From Gnetum montanum (Eukaryota > Streptophyta > Gnetopsida > Gnetales > Gnetaceae), in NCBI GenBank assembly GCA_015680685.1, contig MNCI01015499.1, forward strand, positions 2,402,473-2,466,472: a DNA stretch of 64,000 nucleotides, written 5' to 3'. Of the stretch, positions 11,833 through 23,870 are shown one piece after another (the stretch's first letter is position 1; each line of letters opens with the position of its first letter). The translations under genes were made by a program, and so were the position numbers. The notes beneath the pieces were generated by a model. The model saw only the letters and a list, made by a program, of their open reading frames with translations. It was not told where the DNA came from and did no database searches.

Positions 11833-14610
11833 TCATGTAGTTCTTAGTGGTGGTGGCTCTTCCATAGGTGCTTTCCCCTTGTCTTATGCTCCAGGTCTTG
11901 GGGCTTGATGGCGTTGAAGTATGGCCTGGAGTTTCTCCTCTTCGGTCTGGGGATGCTGTGCCGTCCATGCTAATGTTCCGATGTTTGATGGAGTCAGAAC
12001 CTCCCATGGGTAGGGTAGTTGTAGAAACATTTGATTTGCCTTAACATACTAGGCTGAAAATACCCATCATTCCTCCTTGTAGGCTTTGGCTTTATCTCTG
12101 TACTCTTGAAAATCTGCAAGTTGTCGAGTCAAATCTGTTGCGATACCTTTTTGTCCTTGGTAGCTTGCCTTCACCACCTCAAGTTTAGAATTTGCAATCT
12201 CCAGTTTTTACAATATCCTCTTGCGTTCTACAAATTCTATTTCATATTTGACGTAGGTGATAGCTACCTATTGCTCGAGCTTTGTTCTTGGGTACCCTAT
12301 TGTTAACATGGCTAGGTTGACATACCGCAAGTTTGCCAACTCCATGTATTTTGTAAGATCTTGGATCTATAGGACTCGGTTCTTAACTTTTGCTTGGTGG
12401 GCCAAAGCATATGTGTCCAATATGGCTTGCCAGTCAGTGTGTTGAGCATTGATAGCATTGATGTGGGCCTTGGCCATATGGATTTCCTTCTCAAGGATCT
12501 ATTTGTACATCCCCACTTAGTCCTAGAAGTGCTTCTTTAGCTTTTCATGCCGTTTAGCCTCATTTTACCATGCACTTATTTCGATAGCTATCTTTTGATG
12601 GATTGTGTGTACCTCCTCCATTGAGAGGGTTCGATTCTCCCTGGCTAAATGGCTCATGGCTTGGTTGACTCAAATGAACTGTTCTCGCAACTGATGTAAA
12701 TGTTCTTCAAGAACATTCTTTTCCTTCTCCACAGAGGTCAACCAAAGGTTGTCAGCAACAAGTTGCTTGTTTTCCTCCTCTAAGGCCTTAAGTGCCTTGA
12801 TATGCACATGAGTTTGTGCCTGTGCTGCAGAGGCATCCCAAACAGCCTTCTCTTTTTCTTCTACCACCTTCTTATTCTCCATTAGTAGTTTGGTTAGTTG
12901 CTCAGTTTTGAAATTGTCTAGCTATTCTACATGAACAAATTGCGAAGGGTCCTATTGTGCTGCTTGTAGGGCCATGAGCTTTTCTTACAATTTTTACACC
13001 TCTGCTTCAGCATGCTTGGCCCTCACTTTTGTTAAGACCAACTTCCCCTTAGTGGAAATGAGGTCTGATTGAATTGTTGTAACATCTTGAAGGATGTCAA
13101 ATAGGGACATCATTACTTGTCTTGTTTGTAGAAATCGATCAGGTGCATCCTCATGTTCCACAGGAGTCATTGAGGTTGCGGCCAAAGTTTGAGCATCCTG
13201 TGCTCCCATGAGATTTGCTAGTGGTACAACGGGTACATTGAATGATTCTTTAATGTGGCCTGTGACCACTTTTGCAGCTCTTACTACATCTTGGTGTGGC
13301 ATGACCACCACCATGGCCCCTTCACCAATTTCTAATTGCACTTGAAAAGATGTAGCATTTCCCAAGATTTGTTGTGACCAAATACTCTCCCCTCCTCCTG
13401 TATGAATGGACACTTCACCCCTTGCACGATCCAAAGAAACCATGGGTTGTATGGCATCGTCAATGATGCGGTAGAGATTTTCATCATCACGACTTTCCCA
13501 ACTAACCATCTCAGCGATGGCCCTAAGGTGGCTCATCGACAGTCTGTAATCTTGTGGTGGCAGTGGTTGATCCTATTTTGTGCTAGGCCTTACTTCCTAT
13601 TGTTGGTTGGATCCCATACTTGGAAGTTGGCTAGGTTCTGCAAGTTGAGTTGTAGTTGGTCTAGCTGTCTGTTCTTCTTCTTGTTTTGGTCCCAGTGTCT
13701 CACTAGTGATTTTCCTTATGGCTGGTGGCTTTAACAATTCAACATATGAAGCATTTTTGGATTTTTGAAGGACATCATTAGTGTATCCCTTGATACCAGC
13801 ATGTTGGCATAGCTTCTTGATAAGGTAAGGGAAGGGCAACACCATCTAACCTATCTTCCATTCCTTGAACCGCCTTAGGATCTCTGTAAGGTATAGATTA
13901 GGTAGGTTAGCATTAACCTTCCCCATCAGCACTACACAACCTCTTGCCTTATATGTTGAAATCCTTTTTAGGTCCTTCATGGGGAAGAGGTGATACATTC
14001 CAATTTTGAAATAGATCCTCTCTTCTGTCATCAACTCTCCAAATGTCTTATCCCTGCCATATGCCCTTTGCAACCAAACTCGTCGCACATCGGCATCTAA
14101 ATGGGTAGACAACTCAACAACCTTGGGCCCTGTATTCAGAAGGTTTAATACTTTCGAAATGGCTTGTGTGGAGAAATCGAATGTCACACCACAAATATTA
14201 ATGGTGGTGTTGTGCCAGAATTGGTACGTCTCCCCTAGGTACTAGGCACTGCTTTTAGAGAAGGTAGGCCATAAGGGAGACCCTTTGAGGTGATCCCTAA
14301 TAGCCTTAGGAGTAAACTCTATAAAAGATTCAAAATTTAATTCCAAAATCACCACAGTGAATGTGGACCTTTCATGGATAGCCTAAACACAATCCTAGGG
14401 CAGCGTGAGATGTTGCCCTTGTTCAAGCATTGTAGCAGCTCCTCCTTTTGCCTGCTTGGACTGTACAGTAGGAGGGTTCTCTTGATGAATGCTAAATAAT
14501 TGTTCCTCTTGTTCTACATGTTGTCTGGTAGGGACTTGTTCTTCGCCTCTCGTAGGTCATTTACTTCCACCTTGAGTGGGACCTTCCTGTTGTCCATGTT
14601 TCGGGGCCAT
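11833..14610 (-). pseudogene. E2 ORF2 (plant retroelement-associated protein)
   Basis: About 925 codons on the minus strand, starting MAPKHGQQEG at 14610 and ending near PMEEPPPLRTT before a stop at 11833-11835. A conserved N-terminal globular domain (13846-14310) contains TFDFSTQAISKVLNLL, RVWLQRAYG and ERIYFKIGMYHLFP. A linker follows, then a second block (12994-13536) with MSHLRAIAEMVSWESRDDEN, then a long Glu/Lys/Gln-rich coiled coil (about 12000-12900). It is not RT, IN or Gag. The first domain resembles the poorly known 'putative plant transposon protein' type found in plant gypsy elements; that match is from memory. Stops and frameshifts break it. Its place next to the 3' LTR is the slot used by env-like or additional ORFs. 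Confidence 0.72.
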
Positions 14611-15090
14611 CTATAATTACACGGGGCCAAGCGTTAGTATGGTTGTTTCTGAAGTTAAGCTATACCTTACTTCTTGCCTTAATTAATTAATTTGTTTCAT
14701 CTCCGTGTGATGTTTCCCGAAAGATTATAATAGTGGGTCCTTTTTACTTAGGTGGTTTCCAATTTTAGTTTCTCGATGTACCTAAGGGGATGAAATTTTT
14801 TTCGACACATTTTATTCTTAATTTTACAACTAATTACCCTTGATAATATCATTTGGGTGATGAAAAATTCCAAAAAAAATTTATGCGCTATTCAACGTGT
14901 GTCCCTCCCCCACGACTAAGTTGAACACTCCGGGTTCAAGTAGGTTTGAACGGAATGAAAATTGGAGTACCAGCGAGCGAGTTATGGATATGAAAGCAAG
15001 GGTTGCACAATCGCAAGTTGTAGAGAAAAAATTCAAAAAACTCCCCTTTGTGAATGGTTGAAAATGACGCTAAGTGTTGCGGGGGGTTAC

Positions 15091-15160
15091 ATATATATAG
15101 GTTATAGGGACGCGATATCGTGTACGATACATCGCGCACACGATATTGTGGCCTATCGAT
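15091..15160 (-). promoter_or_regulatory. E2 internal promoter-like module upstream of ORF2
   Basis: On the minus strand a cluster of CGATATCGTGT-type motifs (15108-15158) is followed by CTATATATAT (15091-15100). The ORF2 start lies about 480 bp downstream. This repeats the LTR layout of palindromes then TATA, inside the element. Confidence 0.6.
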
Positions 15161-15169
15161 GTTTAGGCC

Positions 15170-15780
15170 TGAGGGAAAATACCAAATTTTTAGGGTTTTT
15201 CAAAAATTAATAATGAAAATTAAGGACATGTGGTAGGTGTTTAAGGGTTCTAGGATAATTTAACTCATTTCGAAGACACGAATAATGATATGTGGATGGC
15301 CTTGAGCAATAAGGCCTCGGGTGGCAAGTGAGAGAAAAAGGCCATGTAATGGTTACATAGGAACGTTGGAATTCAGAGGGATAGTAGTAGGGAAAGAATG
15401 CTATGAAAAATAGGTTGAGGGTAAGAAATGGTGTGTGTGAGCTGTGTTATAAGGGAAAATTACAAAAGATTACACAAGTGGGTCCTCCCCAAAGCAAGTT
15501 CCAACCTATAATGCCCTTGTGTAATCACACTTAAAAGTGTCCGTGGGTACTATAAGGGTTAAATGTAATCCGCATTGATTCCAAAAAACACACGCATGTA
15601 AATATCACTGAAATGAGGTGAGAATTCTATGTTACACACAACATGAGCTACAATTACTTGAACAGTGAGATGAGATGAACTATAGAACGTATTGTAGAGA
15701 TTGCGACATGAGGTAATTGACCTAGGGCACAGTGAATCCTGCGTGTAAAGCATGATTAATGTGTCATTAACCCGTCATTT
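15170..15780 (-). other. Conserved internal non-coding module of E2
   Basis: About 600 bp, homologous on the minus strand to 29690-30300 (E3) and 61500-62100 (E6). It includes the CACAAGTGGGTCCTCCCCAA block (15474-15493) that also occurs in E4 (about 39986-40006). No coding frame is shared between copies. Confidence 0.65.
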
Positions 15781-15870
15781 CAAGATATGGATTAGCCATG
15801 GTGGAGAGTACATAATAATTAATCTTGTATTTTACACTCAAAAGTCTATCAAGTGATAGATATGGATTAG

Positions 15871-17016
15871 CCATGGTGGAGAAATCCTCCATTCTATGTT
15901 AAATTTTCTTTCTTTTCCACCATTTTGTTTAATTATTTTAATAAAGTTGTGTTTAGTTAGAATTTTTACATTTTTAGCTTAATTATTAATCATTCATGAT
16001 CTTTTATTTTCCTTAAGTATGTTTTATGTATGTTGAAAAATCAATTAATGTGCTTTATAAATATTCATCCAATAAGCTAATGATGAGTGAGTGAGTTACA
16101 GATATGAGGGTAAATGGATGTGTCCCTACTTCTTGTCCATGTAATGGAATTCATCCATCCACTTTCCTTCTATTCATCACTAAGGAATTAGGCTCAAATT
16201 TAGTATGGGGTAGGGAGTCACACTATGAACTATTAAAGCTAAAGCTATTGGAACCATGGGCAAGTGGTGGGTCTACAACTTAGCATGTGAGCTTCAAAAT
16301 TCTAGAAGAATTCTTGGTTACTAGCAAGAAAAGGATGTCTCGTTGAGGATCCTTATAATCATTGGATGGGTCTAACTAGTGTGATTAGAGCAAGGTGCAC
16401 ATGCTACCATTCTTGATTGTCTTGGTCAAAAGAGGTTTGTGATCTCATGGACCTATGTGTATCATGTGGTGAGGGATGAATTCTCATGTTTGTACAAGTT
16501 AAGGACTTCATGTGGTGATTTGGCACTCCACTCAATTCCATAGTTCTCATGCACCAATCAAAGATCCCTCTTCTCATGAAAAATAATGAATTAAAAATGA
16601 AAAGATAAAAGAAAAAGAAAGATGAAACAAAAAGATAAAAAATAATAAAATAGTGATGATGAGAAGAGGAGATAATAGTAAAATCAATATAACAACAAGC
16701 TATATACCGAAACTAGTACTTTTACCTGCTTGGATTAATCTTATAATTGCTCCATTAAGATTAAAATAGGAGCTTGAACCAATACCCATGCAAAGCCTAT
16801 CTGATGTTTAACCCATTGCCTAAGAGACTTGACCTCCAAATATAATAATCTAAGATAATCTATGGGTTCCTCCCTACCCATGGCAATGAAGGCCTAGAAG
16901 TCTTTCTCTTAGCAAACTTTAGTAACCTTAAATGTTACTCCCATCCAATTCCTAAATTTGTTTGTTACTAGGGATCATAATCCTTGATCCAAATCATGAC
17001 CATATCCTATCATGGG
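15871..17016. other. Intergenic, nothing recognised
   Basis: Old AT-rich sequence between E2 and the solo LTR. A purine-rich stretch (about 16585-16680) is the only compositional feature. No coding homology was recognised. Confidence 0.45.
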
Positions 17017-17928
17017 TGATGAGTGGTGAGGTACCCCTACACTCAACCATACGAATACAAGCGTCCACGCGCGATCCGGTCGAACTCCGCAGACTAAATG
17101 CCTTAACACCACAAGAAACACTTGGGGTTAATCGTTCGTTGTCTTCCCACGCCCCCTTGTAAGTGTCACGGTGTACGGTTAAGAAAGTTGGAGGTATGTG
17201 ATTTTTTTGGTATTTTTCAGGTTTATCTTCTATGCTATCAGAGGAAAGGGTTGAGAAAGTAAGCTAACTCTAACTAATGTCCTAAGTCTAAATTAACTAG
17301 CGTCAGCATCGATTCCCACTTACCGAACACACCCTGAACTATGCAACTGTGGTTTACAAAACGCTAATCATTGCTGGGATCACCACACGTAACGCAAGTG
17401 CTCGAAGCGGTCGTACTGAGGCACCTATTTAGCCTAAGTGTGCTAGGCAGCCGATTCCTTAGCCAGCCATACACACCCGTGGGTGCTTGTAACTAAGTCG
17501 TACTTATCACACGTTCTAGCCTAGCAAAGAGTAGCCGATTCCTTGACTAGCCGTACACGTCCGTAGACGCTCGTAATCAAGTCGTACTTGTGCGCACTAG
17601 GAAAGCAGTAAATAAACAACAATAAAACCATGTGCTGCAAGGTTTATCCGATCAAGTTCATCTTTATTGCCGTACACAACTTGGGCTCAGGCTACAAGCT
17701 GCTCGAATAAAGAGCCGTTCACTCTATGACTCCTACTGCGGGCACATGGGAAAAATTCTAACTCTGGAGTGATCAATCTGCCAGAGCTTCGCTACTTCTA
17801 GCCAGGATTTTGAAATGAAGTGAGTGCCGCCTCTTATTTATAGATATGACGGCTGACCACGATATCGCGTATGCGATATCGCAGGAGAAGACGCGATATC
17901 GTGGCTCAGTGCATGTCACGTCTCATCA
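17017..17928 (-). repeat. Solo LTR of the E2/E3 family
   Basis: 912 bp with plus-strand ends TGATGAG and CTCATCA, flanked by a perfect target duplication ATGGG (17012-17016 and 17929-17933). On the minus strand U3 has GATATCG motifs (17859-17904) and a TATA complement TATTTATAG (17835-17843). No internal sequence is attached, so the interior was probably lost by recombination between LTRs. It keeps more CpG and cleaner palindromes than its neighbours. Confidence 0.93.
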
Positions 17929-20900
17929 ATGGGTATTCCAATTGCTTGGTCCTAGCATTGTAATTGTTATTGAAATTGGGATTGATTAGCATAGTTAGAG
18001 TATTCAAAAAGAGATTTTTGGTAAAGAAAAATTTTAGGAACTTGTTATACATATGTATACAAATGGTAGAAAACTAAACTAGAATCTTGACTTTTAGATG
18101 ATTTGTAGTACATTTTTTAGTTTAATTTCACTAATTGTTGGACTACAGAATAATCAAGGCTAGATAGCACTAGCAATGGCAAGTATGATCTTACACTTGG
18201 AAGGGGAACATAGAGATATATCCCCACCATGTAAATAAGTAGTCATAAAAGAATGTGGTAGTGGATCTCTTAAAGGATGTAGAATATGCTTACATGCTTT
18301 CATGAGTTAATTGAATTGTTGGTTGGAAATATAATGATGTTGCAGTCTCACCTTCTCTCTCATTTATCCATATTTCATTCTTTAGCTCTTTCCTTTCCAT
18401 TCTATGCATTGTTATGGGTAGTAAAAAGTTGATTAGGTAAAGTAAAGGATGAGATTTAGCATCCAAGAGGATGAACTCACATTTGACATTAATGTCTCAC
18501 TACTTATTAGGAACCCACAAGTGTTCCATAAATGGGCTTCACAAGGATAGGAAAGACAGGTGCTTACTATGAGGAGGATCCTATTATGAATTTTTGATGG
18601 CTTGGCATTATGAGCATGCAATCTCAAGCTTATCTCTAAGGATGGAAATGGTTGCATGGGATAAGGTACTTGATTAATACTCTATTTGTATGGTTTTAAC
18701 TCAATGAGCCTAATGTTTTGATAAAGACTATTTCTTTTCAGCTATATTCATTACCTATGTACTTTGATTACAAATTAGATGTTTGACTAAGTTATACTTT
18801 ATTTTTTTACATATCTCGGTTTGTTTGGTTGATGGTATCACATTTTTTAGAGCATTTTGGTTTGCTTAGGATGTAGGATATGCATGTTCTTATCAATTCC
18901 TATGTTTATATATTTATTTTTTATCCTTATGTTCTTTTGTATGTGTATCTAATTTATGTTGTCCAAAGCTAGTGTCTCCTAACTTAATCATGGAGGAGAG
19001 GTACAATTGGGTATGTATTCTTTAATTCCTTCTTATATCATACACCATACCAGTGTACATGCTTAGCATTCAACTATGATTTTTTTCTTGTTTTCTTTGG
19101 GAATCATACTTACCATTGTTTTCATGCATGATTTTTTCAATGGTGTGTTTGTGCTTAAAGAATTTAGATGATTTTTAGCATTTTTGTAGTTCAACATGTT
19201 TATGCAAGTACACTTTTCATACATGTGGCCCATGAAAAAATTGATTAGATCTTAGGCCTTAATTTATGGATTGAAGAAAAAAAGTGACAATACCCTTCAA
19301 CTCCACTTGAAGAACACAAGTTTGATCTAGAACCTAAAGAACCTCTCTTAAAAGGTAGATCTAGTGGTAGAAAGATTGTGTTCCCAAACTACAAGTAGTT
19401 GGGATGCATAATAATCATCAGTTGAGTACAAGCCAAAATATTTATTAGAGATTTCCATTAACCTTGAGGCATCTTTACTTTTTTAGAAATGCAAGGGACT
19501 CTTTTTGTCAGTTACTACCTTTCAGTCCTCTTCTTATAGTTGTAATTTTTTAATGCATATTATGTCAAAGTTATTTTTACATTTATAATTTCTCCACATT
19601 GACCTTGTCATGTATCTAGTCCCTATTTTTGTGTTTTAGGTTTTAAAATTATGGAACTTGATATACTTAATCATATGGAAATAATGAGATATCCATTAGT
19701 ATTTTGTATGTCTATTATAAGCCTTGGACTCTAGAAGTATTTCACAAGCCTTGTGTTTGTAATCCTAGTGTGTTTGGTTAAGGTTTATGTCTCTTGAGTT
19801 TAGACCCTTATTTTCTATGTTATGATTCAACATTTTATGCATGTTCTAACTTCCTTATGATGTTTTTTTGCTTTTTTTGAGCATCCTATGATTTTATTGG
19901 CATGTCTCCTTGGGTTTTAGATTTTACCCAAAACTGGTAGTTGGAAGTGTGATTTAAAAGGTGCATTGGCTAACCTATGCTACTATAGGGGTGCTGACAC
20001 ACACCTTCCTGGGCTAGTTTAACTTACTTCACTTGTAGTGTAATCAGAATTGATCTGGATTGCATTGATGGGCCTTTATTAAAACTTGGGCATTAGTAAC
20101 CCTTTACTATTACATTTTGGGAACTATAAATATCTAGAATTAACTATCATACATATCTTAAGCATAACTTTGATTCCATTTGAGCTTTTGGTGTTTAGTT
20201 TGTGTGGAGAGCTCTTCCTTCCTTGTGTAAGTTAATTACCTTTTTATTTTATATATGTATGTTTTGATTCATCACTTTCACAAGTGCAACTAGACTCTAT
20301 TAGAGTGATACATTGTTTATGTAGCCTAGAACTATTTGGTTAATGTGGAGTTCACTGTTTGCATGGTGAATAAAACTTATAATTTTTTCTCTGTTTGACA
20401 TTATTAATATCTTAAAACATAAAATACTAAAAATATTTATTTCATTTCCATTTCATTGAGTTGTAGTGATTTATCCTTGTCCAAGGAGGTCACAACTATA
20501 TGACATGGTTTTAGGCCATTGAGGTTATGACTAAGAGTCATTTCTCACTTTCCATATATGATGTTGCACTTGTTCCATAAGGGATGGCAACACATGCAAG
20601 CAATTATAAGTATTGCACTACCTCATGTGTGGTTATGATGTGTATGTATTTATTATTGTTTTATTATTATATATATAAAATACATAAAAATTATAAAATA
20701 TAAAATTATAAATATTTTCTTCTTACCTCTTTACCATTGAAACATAGGTATTCATCATATTATATGTACCATATCATTTTTTATATTTCTTGAAAGCAAT
20801 GACATACATGAGTATTCCTGGTAATCCACTTAACATAGTCTTTGAAGCTTACTATTAGATCACACTACATTTTGTATGATATAATCCCATTGGTCACAAC

Positions 20901-22779
20901 CAATGAGATCCCTATCAAAAGTTCTTGGAATATCAATAAAACATATTAGCTCCAACAAGAACCTTACAATTGGGAAAATGCTAATTCTATTATTATTATG
21001 ACTTGCATCCCAGAAGAACCCTCAACTATAAGTAAAGCTACCAACTTCCAGAAGAACCTCATGGATTAGTAGGTACAAAAATTACTCTTAAATAAACTAA
21101 ATATTTGTTATCTCTCTCTCTCTCTCCTAGTTTAACAAAATTTTAAAAATAGAAATGAGTATAAACAAAGTAACTAAGTGAATTTGTGCCCATACAAGCA
21201 AACCAATTCATGAGAAAAGTTGAATTTTTATTAGTTAATATGAAGAGACTTATCTATGAAATATGAGGCAAGACTGTACTTAGTAAATAGGACATTCATG
21301 ACAACTACCTTTAGCAAGGGAAGGGAATTATGATGTTTCCATAATCTTGAAATTTATTCTTAAGCTTTTAAACTTAAAATTGTAAATTCTTAAATTAAGA
21401 ATGAAGTAAAAGGTAATGGATAGGTTGTTCCTATTCTTATTAATTAGTTATGTCAAAATAACCTTTTTTCTTTATTCACATAAGTAAAAGACCATATTTA
21501 TTGATAGTCTAATAACTACCTAACCTTGACCAATGATTGACTATTCTATACTATGATATAATATATTATACAATTGTATTATTTGATACTCCAATTGAAT
21601 AAATTATATTTTTATTTTAACCTCAAATTGCTAGAGTTTTAGTTGAGATTATGAAGGGTGAAAGGACGATAATTTCTTCAATAAGTGCATGGTTTTTCTC
21701 CAAGAACTTTAATTTCCTTACACAATAGAAATAAAATTCTTCAAATGAAATTAAAATGATAAGGCAAGAAAAAATTGAAAGAAATCACTAGAAAGACAAT
21801 ATCAAATTAAATTTTAGATCCTCAAATCATTAGATAAGTGAGTTGGCACCTAAAAGATGACATGATTCTTAGTCAACTAAGCAATGTTGAGAAACTTCCA
21901 ATATCCACTAAAACCTCTTCATTATAATCATCTAGAAAATCATGATGGGGTAAGCTCAAGATCAAGTTATAAATTTACAATTAGGATATTGCATCTCAAA
22001 TCGCTAAAACTTGGCATAGGGTAATCCTAGAGATTATTAGTCAAGACCCTAGTGCGAAGCAAACCTTATGAGGGTGTGGTATTGATTCATATTAGGCCTC
22101 ATTCAACTAATTTAAGAAGCTACTTACCTTTTTAATCCATTTAGATATATTGAAAAAAGAAATGATCACAAACCAACAACAACCTAAGGTATTAGTAAGA
22201 ATCAATAAGAAAACTTCCTATACCTTTATATTTTGAAGGGAAAAGTAAATAAGCAGACATCTGTAGTTATAGTTGGCATAGGAATGTGTAGTGATTAGAG
22301 TCCTTTTAAAAATACACAAAAATTATGAATCACTATACTTTATAGGGCTAGTGATCTCGAGGAACTTGTGTTGCCAACTTAACTACTAATAAACCATTGC
22401 TAGATGTGGTTGCAGAGAGGTTAACTAGCAATCACTAATCTTTGGGATGTAAGGAAAATAATTTCATTGACTATCACTAACCCTAGGTTAACTAATGATA
22501 AAAAATTTTACAAATAAATGAAAATAAAAATGATGTAGATAGAAAGCCACAAAAAACACTAATTTGAGAAAATGATTGATTATGAAGTTAAGTCTCTCAC
22601 ACATGATAGAAATTAAAAGCATAAGCTGTAAGAACCATCATGCATGGGAAATCAAAGATATGGAGTTTTGGCATGTTTTTCCATCCATTTTCCCTCTTTA
22701 ATAAGATGTTTTAAGTGATGATGATGTTGAAAATTTGTAACTACCATGGGCTAGTAGTTTGTTAGGCCATTTTGACATT
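17929..22779. other. Intergenic, no recognised gene or element
   Basis: About 4.9 kb of AT-rich sequence without a supportable open frame. A (TC)n microsatellite lies at about 21111-21126 and short TA-rich runs near 20640-20710. The age or nature of the sequence cannot be read. Confidence 0.5.
21111..21126. repeat. (TC)n microsatellite
   Basis: About eight uninterrupted TC units. Confidence 0.8.
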
Positions 22780-23870
22780 GTTTTACCTAGAGAAGAACAA
22801 ACAATACAATAACTAGATCAATGAAGGATAATCAACAAAGACATACTTGCCTACTGTGAAATGGAGTTTAGTGATTGGTACAATATGATCAATTCCAAAA
22901 TTTCACTATTTCTTAGAAATCAAGAGCTGAGTTTCTTGATTTTTCCAAATGGAAGGTGGTATATTACTAAAGAATTTTAGCAATTTTCCCTCTTGGTAGA
23001 AGTTATAGTAAATGAGGATGCTACTATAATCGACGGACCATGGCCACTATTGTTGAAGGCCATAGTTGGAAGCTGCCACCTCAATTTTATAAAAGTAAAC
23101 ATTTTAGTAGCCTTAGGATTACTACTAGATAGTGAGAGGTGCTATGTGGCTAGTGCATTACTAATACATTGGATTATGGTCCTTTGATGTGTAAGGAAGT
23201 TAAGTATAATGTGATTCCACTAGAATAGAAAATACTACTTCATGGATTTGATGACCAATTTGATTCCATCATCACATACTAGCCACATCATACTCCTCAC
23301 GATGATATTCATGATAGCCATTATAGAGAAGGAGCCTCTAAAGTACACCTTCATTTGAATGTAGTTTTTGTAGCAATAATTGCACATTAAGAAGCTTGCT
23401 ATGAAGGGGTAGTAGGTTCATGTTTATTTTCTATTTTCAGTGCATGCCCTATTATGCTACAAGGAAGTTTCAATTCTAGATAGGGCTAAAATTTGGGATA
23501 TTCAATGGGAAATAATAGGGCATCTAACCTAACTAAGAATTACCCCATTGACAATAAGGCCACTACCAATACTAGCATCCTCTCTGTCAGAATAAGAAAT
23601 GAGCTCCACTTCGACAAGTAGGATCATTTCATAGCAAACCTTGGAATAGATTTTGGGTGCCCTATCTAGCATGCAAAAGGAATTTTGAAGAGGCCAACAA
23701 GAACTCCAGGTGCACTTGTATGACATGACCACCCAATGGAAGGCATTGAATAATTTGTCCAACTATCCAAAAGATGATAGTACATCATCCTCTAATGAGA
23801 AGGACATTGGAACTTTCAAGGTAACCTCTAGATCAAGAAGTAGTGAAGATTAAATAAGCAACGATGTGTT
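22780..23870 (+). pseudogene. Degenerate coding-like relic, not identified
   Basis: Plus-strand frames read protein-like text over about 1 kb, with an open stretch at 22993-23187. A later segment reads like QELQVHLYDMTTQWKALNNL followed by a Ser-rich, acidic tail ending near 23850. It resembles the C-terminal part of a retroelement accessory ORF, but no diagnostic motif was found. It could be chance plus ancient coding sequence. Confidence 0.3.

Larger units (their letters stand above)
10827..15870 (-). mobile_element. E2: gypsy element of the E3 family, 5'-truncated
   Basis: Read on the minus strand, this is the E3 family: 3' LTR (10827-11650), polypurine tract (complement at 11651-11660), a nearly full-length ORF2 (11833-14610), an internal promoter-like region (15091-15160), and the conserved internal module (about 15170-15780). 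The right end fades between 15780 and 15870, before any gag, PBS or 5' LTR, so the 5' half is missing. A 23-bp direct duplication (15783 and 15861) marks the breakpoint area. The pentamer left of the LTR is GCATT, with no partner. Confidence 0.82.

Noticed and set aside
10821-17933. Treating the LTR at 10827 and the LTR at 17017 as one element pair
   Set aside because: The 17017-17928 LTR has its own perfect ATGGG duplication on both sides and no internal sequence attached, so it is a separate solo LTR; E2 fades out near 15870.
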